From Straminergon stramineum (lineage: Eukaryota; Streptophyta; Bryopsida; Hypnales; Calliergonaceae): a stretch of 64,000 bases of DNA. The position numbers were made by a program, and so were the translations under genes. Below, one piece after another: positions 8,874 through 20,435 of this stretch (position 1 is its first letter; each line of letters starts with the position of its first letter). The stretch lies in the NCBI GenBank assembly GCA_963920665.1, contig OY987268.1, positions 13,642,501-13,706,500 on the forward strand, in the 5' to 3' direction. The notes under the pieces are model-generated. The model saw only the letters and a list, made by a program, of their open reading frames with translations. It searched no databases and was not told where the DNA came from.

Positions 8874-11126
8874 TCTTTAGACCCCTACTCTCCATTAGTA
8901 GGAAACCCACATTCCCCTAACTCATTGAAGAAATCTATGTGGAAGGAGATGAATAGGTAATCAAGAATCTTTCCCCCAACTCATAGAAGAATCTTCCAAT
9001 CATCCTTGGAGAGACAAATTTTTTTTGGATATTTTCACTAGAATTTGGCACCATCTCTTTTAACACTAAGAAAAATGTTTGAAAAAACGAAAGAAATTGC
9101 CAAACTCTTCTAAAAAAGATATTACATTTCCCAATATTTGGATGAAAGCTAGCTATTAACCCCCTAAGGATTGAGGTACATTTTAGACAAAAATTGTGAA
9201 AAACTGCCACTTTTTAGGGCAGTGAGAAAAAAATGAAAAAAAAAAGTTTTTTTTCAAAATTCAACCGTATAAATTTGCACTAGACTACTATGGGAATATA
9301 TGGAAAAAATTTCAGAAACTTTGATAGCATGGATTGAAAGATTATAATGTTTGAAGTTAGGAAAAAAAGATTCTTTCTAACCTTGCCCGACAAGGCCAAC
9401 ACCCTTTAACTCCTCCTGGAGTGAGATTTTTACACTACACATGGTTGTTGTTTTTGACATTTGCATTCTATATCATGAAAGTTGCATACTTGCCAAATTT
9501 TAGAAGTAGAGGAGGTGTTCTAATTTGCACATGTTGCTTGAAGGTGCCCGAGCTGCCAGAAAAGTTTAGGGCAACATAACTTTTGATTTAGGCACCTGAT
9601 CGGAAAAAAAATTATATTCCCACTTAGGGGATACATGTTCACACCTTGAGTCAAAATTTGAAGAACATCTGTTGGAAAACAACTTCATACAAACCTACCC
9701 GAGATTACCTGCATACGTTCAACGATCATTTAGTCCTTTAGGAATTAATAATAGATAATTTTATAAATGAAGCACAAATGTGGATGATTCTATCCATTTT
9801 CTCCTTGCACGTGCATACATTCCATGGTGCAAGTCACTCTAAGGTACGATCTCATAAATCCAAGCACATTTCCAAAAGCAAGCCTTAGAAAAATCATAGA
9901 AAAAGTAGATGCTTGTTGCACTCTCTTCAAAATGTGAACATTGAAAATAGGGCAAGGTTTTAGAAAATCTACCAATTCAACTTTGACCTCTTACAACTTT
10001 TGCATACTATAATCAAATATCATTCTTGGATTTCATACAGCTTTAATTGAAATTTGACTTTATGTGAATAAAAAATGAAAACTTTCCAACATTCAATGAT
10101 GATCTCCACAAAAATTTTCTTGATTTCACCTCTAAAATTTGAAGGGCATTTTTTCTTCCCAACCTACTCAAAACTACCATTTCTGGTGTAAAGAGCAAAA
10201 GATTTAAAAATAGAATCTTTTGACTATCTAACCATAGGATCTTGCAATAGACTAGTATGAAAAATGTGTGGAAAAAATTCAAAAACTTAGACAACATAGC
10301 CATTGCAAGATATTTGCATTCAAAGTGAAGAGAACATAATTTTTGGCACCATGGCAAATTAATTTATGGACTTTGAATACTCTTAACTTAAAAACTTTGC
10401 ACTACATATTTTGAATTAATTTTTTTTATAATGATGAATTGAATTGAGAGTCTAGGGGAAAAAATCAACTAATGCCGTGTGATTTCATTCTTTAAAGATT
10501 GTTGTTAAGTAGAAGTAGGTACAAGTTAGAGGGAAAAAATAGATCATTAATAGCTCTAAAATGGAATTAGATCACATTAATCCCAATGGTGAGAGATTTT
10601 TTTAGCTAGAAAATTTAACTTTGAGGAACTTTTTTTTTATACGTGAAAATTGAGCTCAAAAAAAAATCTTACATGTTATTTTTTTCAAGAAGATGCTTTC
10701 ATCGCGTTGCAAAACAAGTTACTCCTTAATTTTCACATCACAAATTAATTCACATGCAATTAATCAAAGATTTTAATGTAAACAAAAATACAATCTTCAA
10801 GAAAAAAAAAATTATTTCAAGATTTTGTGGATTTCTATTACTACCTACTTGGTTGAAATTTGGGCTTATTGTGGTGTAATTCTTGATTCCAGGCACTAAT
10901 TGGAATAAAAATTATACTTCCATAAAGCTAGTAAGTTTTTTTTATTTTACAGAAAGGTTTAAAAAAACTACCAAAAATTGTACTTATAGGAACTTGTTCA
11001 AAATCCATTTTGTCCTCCCTAGAGATAATGGAACTTTAGGGGTTAATCCTTAAACACACTCAATGTCTCAAAGTGACTTCTAGATGACTTTGACTTTGAA
11101 TGATTAGTAGAGGATGTAAAACGAAA
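8874..11126. other. AT-rich intergenic DNA with diverged repeats
   Basis: No gene is supported. Several sections resemble other parts of the window, for example 10250-10760 with 51240-51700. The ORFs here are short, AT-driven and lack recognisable domains. Confidence 0.45.
10250..10760. repeat. Interspersed repeat shared with 51240-51700
   Basis: The order of motifs is the same in both places: ATTCAAAGTGAA, GACTTTGAATACTCTTAA, TTGAGAGTCTAG or its variant, and GATTTTCATTCTTTAAA-type sequence, then a TCAATAG-containing stretch. Borders are not defined. Confidence 0.5.
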
Positions 11127-11550
11127 AAATTTCATCCAATTTTTTTGAGAGAGTTCTTTGAATGTGTTTCTAGTATTTCATGGTAGGAATTCTTTCATTG
11201 GGATGTTATTGAATTTTTATAGAAGAAGATGCTAAATAAAGAAATCACAAAAGATGCTTTTCTAGTGTATTTTGACAACTCCTACCTCTATGCTCTTGAT
11301 CTAAATTTCAAGCATGAAAATGATATTTTTTTGATTTGAGTTAGAGTATTGAAATGAAGCTTTCTTACCCAGCTAGTTTCTACTTCATTTTGAAAATTTG
11401 AAAAATTCATTAAATTCAACATTTTATTACAAATTGAATGTTGGACCTATAACCACAATTGCTAGTTTTCCAATCATTGAATGATAGGGAACTTTGGTTA
11501 ACACCATAGTGTTCTACACTATGACGTATGCCTATACTACAAATTTCAGA
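11127..11550. repeat. Interspersed repeat shared with the GRIP-gene 3' flank
   Basis: It shares GAGAGTTCTTTGAATGTGTTT, TAAA(G/T)A(A/G)ATCACAA(A/G)AGATG and a TGTTC(T/C)ACACTAT block, in the same order, with 17421-17815. The repeat is non-coding and its class is unknown. Confidence 0.55.
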
Positions 11551-11808
11551 TTTTCTAATCCTTAAAGAACATTGCAAGCTCGATAGGCATTTTGAAGGTT
11601 AAACCTATAATTTTCATATATTTCTTGATTTTAAATGTTTTTAAGCTTAAGTAAGAAAATGTAACTCCAATAATCTATTTTTTACTCAATTTGAATCCTT
11701 TTCAAAATGATCAAATTTGTAATTTTTGTTATACTTTAAAAATAGCATCTTGAAAGCTCAAAATACACCACTAAGAACTTTTTCTATCAAATTTCCCTTG
11801 TTGTAAGC

Positions 11809-12038
11809 TTAACCCTTGAAAGGCCTTGGGGGTCCTCTATATGACTCGTATTTAGCCTTATAACTCCTCAACTATGGTGTAACATATGAATTGTGATACA
11901 TTGTTATATACGTACTATCAAAATCATTAATTTACTTTGTAATGAAAAGCATTTGGTCAATATTTTTCAAATCAAATACCAAAAAATACATAATATACTA
12001 TATGGCCGCAAAGGGCTTTTAGGCCCTTCAAGGGTTAA
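11809..12038. mobile_element. TTAA-bounded MITE with piggyBac-like ends
   Basis: The element reads TTAACCCTTGAAAGGCC at the left and GGCCCTTCAAGGGTTAA at the right, 230 bp including both TTAA. The TTAA boundary followed by CCCTTGAAAG resembles piggyBac termini (TTAA target, CCCTAGAAAG ends). A homologue with a nested insertion is at 37646-38105. Confidence 0.75.
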
Positions 12039-12624
12039 AGAGTATACCCATTTCACCATGATGTTTTTCACTATTATATCCATTTAAAAAAAATCATACT
12101 ATTTTAAGCATTTTTGTAATTAATATTGAAAAAATAAATAAGTCTATATAAAATCATATAAAATTCAATTTGATGTTTTTATTTATGAAAAAACAAGAAA
12201 TTTTCTAGTCATACATTACTACATGTGACAGTATCAAAATTTTGAAATGTGTGTTTTAATTTAGAAATCTAATAAAGATTAACCTAGCCCAAATATAAAA
12301 TGTCTTTCAAGGGTTAAGTATATTTTTTATTTGATATGAATTTCCTTCATATTCTCTCTAAAATAAATAAATTTTAAAATTTCACAAAAAAATCTGAAAA
12401 TTTTAGGATCTCTAGAGTATGTAATTGCATACTTGAAAAACAAAACAAATTCTACTCAAATATAGCAAAAAATGGATTACACAAAGAAAGGAATTTCTTA
12501 GATTCTTTCCAAAGTCATAGGGTCCATCTTTTAAGGGTTAAAGTGATCCTATCTTTTCTCCCTCCAAAAAAAAATTGGCTTGCTAAAAAATGAGTAAGGT
12601 GTCCTTCTACTCACAACCTCATTG
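12039..12624. other. AT-rich spacer with lone TTAA-element ends
   Basis: Right-end motifs TTTCAAGGGTTAA (ending 12317) and TTTTAAGGGTTAA (ending 12541) are visible, but matching left ends could not be assigned. No gene is seen. Confidence 0.4.
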
Positions 12625-12917
12625 TAAGATTGATCCCCCAAATGTACCACCAAAAAGGAAAAACACCATCATCACTCTATACATCTCCAAAATCAATATG
12701 TGCCTATGTGAAAAAAAACCGATTTTAGAACTTCTACCAAAAAAGCTTTGACCCTTCCTAACTTTTGCATACGGTATCCAAATGTTGCATTCTTTCGTGC
12801 GTTGGACCCTCCTTTCACTTGCCAACAAATAAAATATGAAAATTTGACTAGTCTAATAATAGTACCCAACTTAGGCACAGTAGCCAAAAGTGGAGGTTTG
12901 GGGGGTACCCACCTTAA
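12625..12917. mobile_element. TTAA-type MITE, second family, copy 1
   Basis: The interior matches 20146-20435 over almost its full length (ACATCTCCAAAATCAATATG, TGCATTCTTT and GACTAGTCTAATAAT in the same order). The right end GGGGGGTACCCACCTTAA matches the other copy; the left end has decayed. Confidence 0.65.
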
Positions 12918-14666
12918 AGTGACTCCCCCCTATTATTGTTGCCAGCTGATATCATATGAACGTGTCGTATACACAAATATACGTTCGCATGTCTTGCTTC
13001 TGTTGTGCTCTCTTCTTCGATGCTCCTCCGGCATAGCCTTGACGCTGATCGAGGGCTTCGTTGACAAATTCCTGACCACAGCTTCTTCGATGGGAGCGAA
13101 GGAATAGAGGTATTGCGCCTTTGTAGAAGTCTGAAACCGCGTGGAAAAAATTGCTGTCTCTGCTGGTTCTGTGTTTTAGAGTGGGAGCTAGGGTTTGTGG
13201 AATTTGAGTGAAGGTTGGGGTTAGATTGGGACCTTATTGTAGTGTGGACGATGTAGGATTTGGAGCTTGTATGAAGGGACGACGTGTGATCGGCGATGGC
13301 AGGAGCGCCGCTGGTGCCTGGAAGATTGTTTTGTGGAGGATGGACCTAGTTTTGGGGAGGGGAAACGCGAGAAGAGATTTGTGAAATGAACAGGTTCAGT
13401 AACAAGGTGACGTGCTGCGATGATAAGCTTACGAGAGCTCTGTTCTCGATCCGGGAGATGGAAGGTCTTTGAAGAATGCGACTCTACGTATCGGTTTCAT
13501 CATCTTCGTCATTGATCCTGCTCTGTTCTTGCACGTGGATGAGGTAGGCTTCACATCACATTATGCACCTCATAGAAGTCATGAATTGAAATTTTTGCCT
13601 CCTGTGAAGTTCCCACTAGTGGTAAGAACTGGATACTTGGCATTGATGATGTTTATTCTGTGTAGAAAATCAATAGTTTGCAATTCGACACTGTTTTTCC
13701 TCTTCCGGTAGTTGCTGCTAGTGATGTTACAGACCCGGTTCGAATCTGATAGGTTTTTGACTGAGCGTATCGTGTACCTAGTTAGAGCATTATCAATGGA
13801 TCACAGCAAAGGCCTAACAAATATTTCACTATCTTTTGATTGGTGCGTAATTAGAACTTGAGTTTAATATCATTGGAAGACATCAAAAATCGCATAGAAT
13901 AGACGACAAGAAAATCCGGATTTGGACTTTGGACAACCTAGTTAGAGCCCATACGAAGCAAGCTAGAAATTATAGAGAGCCAAGTTTCTAGCCAATTTAC
14001 ACCTAGAAAACAAAAAGCAAAAATCATGGACAGGGCATGATTGACAAATTGCTGCACCATTTCCTCGTTTTTCCTTAAGCATGATCTGTCGTGGCTTTCT
14101 ATGATTTTTGTTTTCGAGCTTGCTTCTTATGGGCTCTACCTCGATTGTTCAAAGTCAAAATCCGGATTTCCTTCTGTCTATTTGTGATGCGCTTCACGTG
14201 ATAGTATTTTTTAGTTCTAATTCTATATCAATCATTCACGAGGTCTTTAATTTTCTGTCCCGTTTGCCATGAGCCATTGATGATGCTTTTAGGACTTAGA
14301 AGACATTGAAGTAAGCCTATCTAATTATTGGAAGTTTTTGGCGTTAGCAACATTTGGATGTCTTTTCGTTTGCTAGTTTTCATCTGACGTTGAACTCGGA
14401 GTGTCGGATTTCTCTACTTCCAGGATTAGTTTATCCTCACATTACACCAATGTTGCGTTGACGTCTTGAGTTCGGTAAGATCGATCTATCAGTAATGACA
14501 GGCTCAGTCCAACAATCTGTGTAAACAGTGATATAATGCTGATGTTTATTCGCTTCTGTCACTCCAGAGGCGATTCCTGAGTTATTCCAGTGCAACATTC
14601 ATTTTTCCTCGCTTTAGTCGGCCTCAACCTCATATTTAAGGATACTGTTTGGCGTCAGTTTACAAT
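12918..14666 (+). promoter_or_regulatory. Promoter and 5' leader region of the GRIP golgin gene
   Basis: GC content rises from about 12950, which marks a likely promoter and first non-coding exon. A donor GAG|GTAGGC at 13544 and an acceptor ending near 14567 (CACTCCAG) could define a 5'UTR intron that would contain the long-TIR element at 13782-14291. An in-frame TAA at 14637-14639 precedes the start codon. No independent gene is supported here. Confidence 0.45.
13782..14291. mobile_element. Long-TIR foldback element, copy 2
   Basis: The left end TTAGAGCATTATCAATGG mirrors the right end CCATTGATGATGCTTTTAG. Pairing extends inward through TTAGAACTTGAG/CTAATTC, AAATCCGGAT and AGAGCCCAT/ATGGGCTCT blocks. 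It is homologous to 8370-8873 but better preserved, and probably lies in a 5'UTR intron of the GRIP gene. Confidence 0.65.
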
Positions 14667-17387
14667 ATGGTGCCGGCTGATGTGGAAGGCCTGAGGGCCG
14701 AGAATGCTCGGCTGGCAGCGGAAATGGCATCAATGAAGAAGTTGATGCTAGCAATGAAGAAACAGAGTGCAGAGGTTAAATTAGCGCAACAAAGAGCTGA
14801 AACAGCTGAGGCTACTCTAGCGGCTTCTTCCAACGGAAACCTGGATGCGATTGACTCGCTTTCTGGAAATGAAGGTGCTTCTTCTGAAGTCAGGTCGTTG
14901 GGCCGAAGTTTAGTGTCCAACGAAACTTACGAAAGTGGTGGGGTTAGAAATAGCGTTGATTCAGAGGCCTCACCTGAGAAGGATTACTTAGAGGTGCGTG
15001 AAGCTCTTACTTCGGAAACTCGCCAAAATGCCGAAGAGAAAGAGAAGTTTGAAGCTGAGCGTGAAGCACTTGCTTCAGAAGCTCGTCGGTGTGTCGAAGA
15101 GAAAGAGAAACTTGAAGCTGAGTTCAGGGAACTGAGGTTGGCCTCTGATCAGATTATGGCGCAACTGATGGAAAAAAATAGGTCACTTGAATCTGAACTG
15201 AAGGAAATCACACGCGCAACGGTTGGGGAGGTTCAATCCTTGGAAAGCTCTACACAGCAACATGAAGGTTCTGGAGATGGTGGAACATCTGGTTCTGGAG
15301 GAGTTTCGGATATTGACAATGTAGATGCCCTACCGAATTCTCTTCTTGAGCAGCAATTGAAGGAAGCGAATGAGAGAATACAGATGTTAGAAGCTCAGCT
15401 AGAGGAGCGAGTTACTGAAGCTGCTGCTCATGATGCCAATATGGCTCGTCCAGTAGTCGGTGAGAGTACTCCTGACCTCAGTGTAAAGCTTCAACAAGTG
15501 AACAAACAGCTTGACGAGGAGATTACGAAATATACGGAGCTTGATGCTAAATTTGGCCGCTTGCTTAAACGTTCAAAGCAACGTATTCAAGAGGTCCAGA
15601 AGGAGAAGGAGGACGTGGAAGTACAGTTCCGAGCGTCAGAGGAGAAGGCCACAGAAGCACTAGCTCGGCAGGCTGCATTGCAAGCAAATCTCAATGCTAC
15701 ACGCAAGCAGGCGGGAGATGCTCTTCGCAATTTGGATTCTGAACGTCAACAATTAAGCACAGCCCTTCGCAGGGCTAAACAGGACATAGAAGAGATGCGG
15801 CAGGCCATGGAAGCCAAGGAGCACAAGCTTATTGAAGCTTCAGGTGTAGCATATGAGAAGGAGCTAGAATTAACAGAGCTGACCTTAAAGCTGAAAGAGG
15901 CTGAGTCAAATCAGGAGGTTGCAATGTTGGGACTGAAGGAGACATACCAGAAGGTCGTTGAAAGTTACGAGCAGCAGCTGGCGGAGGCTGCCAAAGAATT
16001 TTGCAAAGGGGAAAAAACTGTTTCTTCTCTGCAAACCCAGCTTGCCGACAAAGATGCTAAGCTGGCAGAAGTTGAAGCAGCCAGTAGTGGGGAATTGGTA
16101 CGTTTAGGTGCCTTGCTAGATACAGCTCGAGGAGACATCCAACGGCTCATGTCTGAGCATGAGAAAGAGACTGAAGCAAAATTGGATGAGCACAAGTCAA
16201 TTGTTTCATCGTTGACGAACAAGCTGGAAGCATCTGCGTTGTTGCTAAAACAGGTGGAAATGGCGGCTGGAAGCAGGCGAAGTAAACTTGAGTCGGAACT
16301 TGAGGGATGTCGTCAGATTTTGAGTGCTACTCAAGTCGAGCTTGCTACGGCCAGATCTGAAACTAAATTGCAAGCACAAGAGCTAGCTGCCTACAAGGTG
16401 AGGGCCCATGCTCTACTGCAGAGAAAAGAGGCAGCGCTGCAGGCTGCCCAAGATTCGTCAACAACGGCAGCACTGGAAGCATCTCTGAAGGAGGCAAAGG
16501 CACAGGCTGCAGCAGCTACCACGGCCAGCGACCAAGCAGTGAGAAGGCTAGATGCAACTGTTGCTGACTATCAACGCCAGCTTAATGCACAGGCTGGGGT
16601 TATTGAAGAAGCAAATCTTCACTTACGAGAGTTGTCTACTCAGCTTGACCTGAGTAAAGCTCTGGTGAAGTCTCAGCACTTAGAGTATGAAAGACGTCTT
16701 CACCAAGCAGAAGAAACCCTATCCTCAAGACCGGAGGCACCTGCTCCAACTACTTCGCCTGTGAATGAGGATCTGGAGAGAGAGCTTACGGCCCTACATA
16801 TTGAAAAGAAGCATTTGAAAGGAGAGTTTGATTCTTACAAGGAAATGATAGATTCCATGATGGCAAACAAGGATGAAGAAATCATGCGCCTAGTTGAGGA
16901 GAAAAACTCTCTACAGAAGCGACTCTCTCAAAAGGCGTCTAACGATGCGGTGGACAGGTCAGCAATCAATTTACCATCCCCTCCTCTTGCCGAGCAGCAG
17001 ATCTTGTCACTGGCCCGGCTTCAGGCACAGAAAGAGGAAGAAGTAGCGAGGTGTCTGCGCCACATCGAAGCACTGCAGGAGGAAGTCAAGGAACTGGAAC
17101 AAGAGAACCGACTTCGGGTTCACCAGATCACAATTCTGAAAGAAGAGTATCAGAATTCTGAACGAAACCAGAAGAGGTCGAATGTGGATATGACTTACGT
17201 GAAGAATGTTATTTTGAAGCTGCTGGAAACTGTTGAGGTGGAGGCTCTTTTACCTGTGATTGCAACGCTTCTCCAATTTAGCCCTGAAGAGTTGCGACGA
17301 TGTCAAGAGGCCTACAGGATGCAGGCTGTAAATGAAGGTCCTGTAACTCTGAAACGCGTTTGGAGCCAGAAAGTGGCTTATGAATGA
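14667..17387 (+). CDS. GRIP-domain golgin (trans-Golgi tether)
   Basis: Single-exon gene for a 906-residue, almost wholly coiled-coil protein rich in E, K, Q, A and L, ending in a GRIP domain at about residues 839-886. The conserved tyrosine (Y844, in MTYVKNV) is the residue that binds the Arl1 GTPase in known GRIP proteins. The strongly conserved block LLPVIATLLQFSPEE is present. Such golgins sit on trans-Golgi membranes and tether vesicles; plant AtGRIP is the closest family member I know. Residues around 85-175 repeat an acidic EEKEKxExE unit twice, and a short Gly/Ser linker breaks the coils near 205. The start is ATG 14667: it is the first ATG after the upstream in-frame TAA at 14637. 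No transmembrane segment is present, consistent with peripheral recruitment. Confidence 0.94.
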   Translation: MVPADVEGLRAENARLAAEMASMKKLMLAMKKQSAEVKLAQQRAETAEATLAASSNGNLDAIDSLSGNEGASSEVRSLGRSLVSNETYESGGVRNSVDSEASPEKDYLEVREALTSETRQNAEEKEKFEAEREALASEARRCVEEKEKLEAEFRELRLASDQIMAQLMEKNRSLESELKEITRATVGEVQSLESSTQQHEGSGDGGTSGSGGVSDIDNVDALPNSLLEQQLKEANERIQMLEAQLEERVTEAAAHDANMARPVVGESTPDLSVKLQQVNKQLDEEITKYTELDAKFGRLLKRSKQRIQEVQKEKEDVEVQFRASEEKATEALARQAALQANLNATRKQAGDALRNLDSERQQLSTALRRAKQDIEEMRQAMEAKEHKLIEASGVAYEKELELTELTLKLKEAESNQEVAMLGLKETYQKVVESYEQQLAEAAKEFCKGEKTVSSLQTQLADKDAKLAEVEAASSGELVRLGALLDTARGDIQRLMSEHEKETEAKLDEHKSIVSSLTNKLEASALLLKQVEMAAGSRRSKLESELEGCRQILSATQVELATARSETKLQAQELAAYKVRAHALLQRKEAALQAAQDSSTTAALEASLKEAKAQAAAATTASDQAVRRLDATVADYQRQLNAQAGVIEEANLHLRELSTQLDLSKALVKSQHLEYERRLHQAEETLSSRPEAPAPTTSPVNEDLERELTALHIEKKHLKGEFDSYKEMIDSMMANKDEEIMRLVEEKNSLQKRLSQKASNDAVDRSAINLPSPPLAEQQILSLARLQAQKEEEVARCLRHIEALQEEVKELEQENRLRVHQITILKEEYQNSERNQKRSNVDMTYVKNVILKLLETVEVEALLPVIATLLQFSPEELRRCQEAYRMQAVNEGPVTLKRVWSQKVAYE

Positions 17388-17420
17388 TTTCAGATGCTCA
17401 ATAATGGATGAAGGATTGCA

Positions 17421-17815
17421 ATTTTTCATCCAATTTTTTGTGTGAGAGTTCTTTGAATGTGTTTGCAACAGGTGGGGGGTGGAAACTCTCTTATTTGGGA
17501 TATTATTAACTTCTTTAGAAAGGAGGATGTTATATAAATAGATCACAAGAGATGTTTTTTCAATGTATTTTGGCAACTTGTACTTCATTGATCTTTTTTG
17601 AATTTGATCCCTACCAATGAAATGAAGTTTATGAAGTTTGGTTTGGACGATACTTGAATTTGAATAATCCTAAAACTCAATCTTCTATTGCAATTTGAAT
17701 CGTGGTGTATAACTATGGTCTATAGATTTTCTAATTATAGGTGGATATGAATTTTTTTATCATGATGTTCCACACTATAAACCAATCCAATGGTGGAATT
17801 TGCAGAATTTTTTTA
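17421..17815. repeat. Repeat lying directly behind the GRIP stop codon
   Basis: Begins about 35 bases after the TGA at 17385-17387 and is homologous to 11127-11550 in the same orientation. It must provide or disrupt the GRIP 3'UTR and polyadenylation signals. No ORF of interest. Confidence 0.55.
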
Positions 17816-17827
17816 GCATTTTTTGTA

Positions 17828-18395
17828 CTACCTCCATCCCCGAATGATCTTGTTGGACAAAATGTTTGAGATCATGGCTAAAAATAACATTTTAAAGACT
17901 TGTTTTGCATTGTAAGTAGAGGTTCAGTGCACTTCTAGCATCCAAGAAACTTTGAGCTTTAGAGCCCTTTTCAAAGTGTAGTTTTAGAGAATTGAAAAGT
18001 GGAATTTGGGGGGCATTTTCAAAGAACATCATTGAACATGTAAATGTTGAGTGTGAGGTTTTCATTTTATGGGCATTTAGTATGTGCCCAAGACTATGTT
18101 TGGACCTCTATTTTGCCTTCCAAAGCTTCATCTCCTTCAATTGGGAAATATTCAAAGAGATGAAAAAAATAGAAATGAATGATGTTGATTGATTACTCTA
18201 ATCATTTCATTTGTCTTTTGATTGGTGATTGCATGGATGAAGGGAAAACTATTACTCAGAGTTGTTTTGCTAGGCCCATAAAGCAATTGAAAGCCAAATT
18301 TGACCTTTTCCAATGTCACAAAGTATAATAGGAAGATTATTTTTTGGGGACAAAAAATTAAGGCCAACAGGAAGATCATAGTGGGATAGAGGGAG
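17828..18395. mobile_element. Tc1/mariner-like MITE, second copy type
   Basis: The left end CTACCTCCATCCCCGAATGA and the right end (complement CTCCCTCTATCCCACTATGA) are flanked by TA at 17826-17827 and 18396-18397. It is 568 bp. The termini match 4190-4770 but the interior differs, so the two are related by their ends only. Confidence 0.72.
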
Positions 18396-18726
18396 TACTT
18401 GACATGATATCTTTTTCCTCCTTCAAAAGGTCACTAGTACAATGTGTTGTTGCCACAACCAAAAGAAAAGAAAAGTAATTTTCTAATTTTTGATTAAAAA
18501 AAATCTTGGAAATTCAATAACTTTAATACCGGAGGTTCAAATGTCACAAAATTGTTGCTCAATTCTTCAAGGACTTTTTGATGGTACCAAGAACAAGACC
18601 AATGGACATATGATCTAGGAGATCTTAATGTAACAAACAAAAAACAAAAAACAAATAGCCTATGTTAAGGTATAGATGATAATTCCAAATTTTGAGCCAC
18701 TTTCTAGCTCCAAATGTGTTTAGGGT

Positions 18727-18876
18727 TTGACCCTTAAAGAACGCACCCCCCAATGACGAAGGTAGTCACCAAAATTGTTCCAATTGTTGGACCAATAGGT
18801 GCATTATTTGTTTCTACAATGAACAATGATGTCATCTATCAACCACTTTTTGACCTTGACATCCTTTAAGGATTAA
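18727..18876. mobile_element. Short TTAA-type element, first of a three-element chain
   Basis: The left boundary has decayed (TTGACCCTTAAAGAACG). The right boundary CCTTTAAGGATTAA ends in the TTAA at 18873-18876 that also starts the next element. Interior motifs (GAAGGTAGTCACC, AATAGGTGCATT) recur in the 39-40 kb units. Confidence 0.5.
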
Positions 18877-20149
18877 CCCTTGAACAGCCCTAGGGCTTTT
18901 TGTCTACAGAGCCGTATGTATTGAATATCGTGAGAGAGGAATTTCAAGAAGTGCTTTACTAAAGTGAATTTGGAATTTCAACCTTTCTGATTGACTTCTT
19001 GTATGAAGGAGGTTGCACCTAATTTTTTGCAAGACCCCAGTCTACCATAGTGTCTAGAATTTGTGGTAAATGCGATGCCTACGATGTTGCAGGCTCTCGT
19101 TCAATACATCTTCATTTTATGGAAACTTTTGTCATGGTCAAAAGAGAGATCACTCCAATGAGCACCCTAACAATGGTGATGAGAGTGCTCATAAAAAATT
19201 TGTGCTCCAAATTCGAAAGAGTTGGTCACTTTTGGCTAACACAACTCCATATGCAGCTAGAGTCAAGTCGCCCGGAAATGCATCAGGAGAATTCTGAATA
19301 CGACCAGTTGTGGCATTGCTATTGGAGATTGGGTTGCTGTACAACGCCAAGTGAATACGACATACTGGCAATATTCGGGATATTGGTGTGGCGGGAAGGT
19401 AATAGATTTTTGTAGGAAATCCTATTGGCAGTGCTTCTGGCTTTTAAGATACAAGTAATTGCTAAGAGGTCAATATAGAACATTGTTAGCAAAATTGCGA
19501 ATATGCGAGTTCAAATATAAAGGCTATCTCACATCAAATGAAGAAGTGTCTAAATGGGTGTCACAATTCATAATATTGGGAGCAAATTGTCAATGAAGTC
19601 GAAATTGGGTCCACTTCACTTCACGCCTACGTGAGATTCATTTGCTCTGTCTAGGGAATTCCCTACAACAGATGACCTACTCTACACAACGAGTAATTCA
19701 CATCGGACCCCCAAAACAAAATGATTTCAAAAATCTGCCCTCCTAATTCAACATTGCACCATGTAACCCCTATCGCTCAGAAATCCTATTTGCAAATGTA
19801 ACCAACAAACTCTCTCTTTGCATCAGAAACTAAAGTTGCCATCTCCCGCCAAAAGACTTGCTCTCCTGCCTCCTACTAATGAACACATCTGTAGTGTCAA
19901 ACCTGCACAACTATCGGGGGCCTCAATGTATGTCATAGTCCTTGAAACGTATCTCAATTTGAATATTCTCCATGTATTGCAGTGTTCCAAGGAGTATTTC
20001 CCAAAGTGTGAAGCAACATTCAATGCGCATTTCCAGCTGCAACAACTTTATAATACACTCTCAATCCTAAAAATGCCGCAATAGTACCCCAATACGTGAA
20101 AAACTGTGACATACAGCCACATAGGGCCTTTAAGCCGCTCAGGGGTTAA
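18873..20149. mobile_element. 1.28-kb TTAA-bounded element with captured or decayed coding-like DNA
   Basis: The left end is TTAACCCTTGAACAGCCCTA and the right end is CCGCTCAGGGGTTAA; inner TIR pairing (GGGC, CATA blocks) is imperfect. It is much longer than the 230-bp relatives and has a higher-GC middle (19050-20080) with ORFs of 121 and 88 codons. These match no family I recognise. The middle could be a remnant of a longer parent or captured host DNA. Confidence 0.5.
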
Positions 20150-20435
20150 GGTGGGTACACCCCAAATTGTACCTTGCCTAAAACCACCATCATCACTTTG
20201 GGTACATCTCCAAAATCAATATGTGCATATATGGAAGAAATAGTTTTAGAACTTTTTTCCAAATAGCTTTGACTCTTCATGACTTTGGCATAGGATATCC
20301 AAATGTTGCATTCTTTGGTGTGTTGGAATCTCTTTTCATTTGCTAGCAAGAAAATATGAAAATTTGACTAGTCTAATAATTAAAAGCAGACATAGTAGTA
20401 GGAAAAAGTGGTAATTTGGGGGGCACCAACCTTAA
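20146..20435. mobile_element. TTAA-type MITE, second family, copy 2
   Basis: The ends TTAAGGTGGGTACACCCCAAATT and AATTTGGGGGGCACCAACCTTAA pair well. The element shares its left TTAA (20146-20149) with the preceding element. It is homologous to 12625-12917 and 290 bp long. Confidence 0.72.

Noticed and set aside
13710..13760. GGTTCGAATC at 13738, resembling a tRNA B box
   Set aside because: The bases after the loop do not pair with those before it, and no A box, anticodon arm or acceptor stem can be drawn upstream.
14649..14666. TTG at 14649 as the start of the GRIP protein
   Set aside because: It is not a plausible eukaryotic start; ATG 14667 follows 18 bases later in the same frame.
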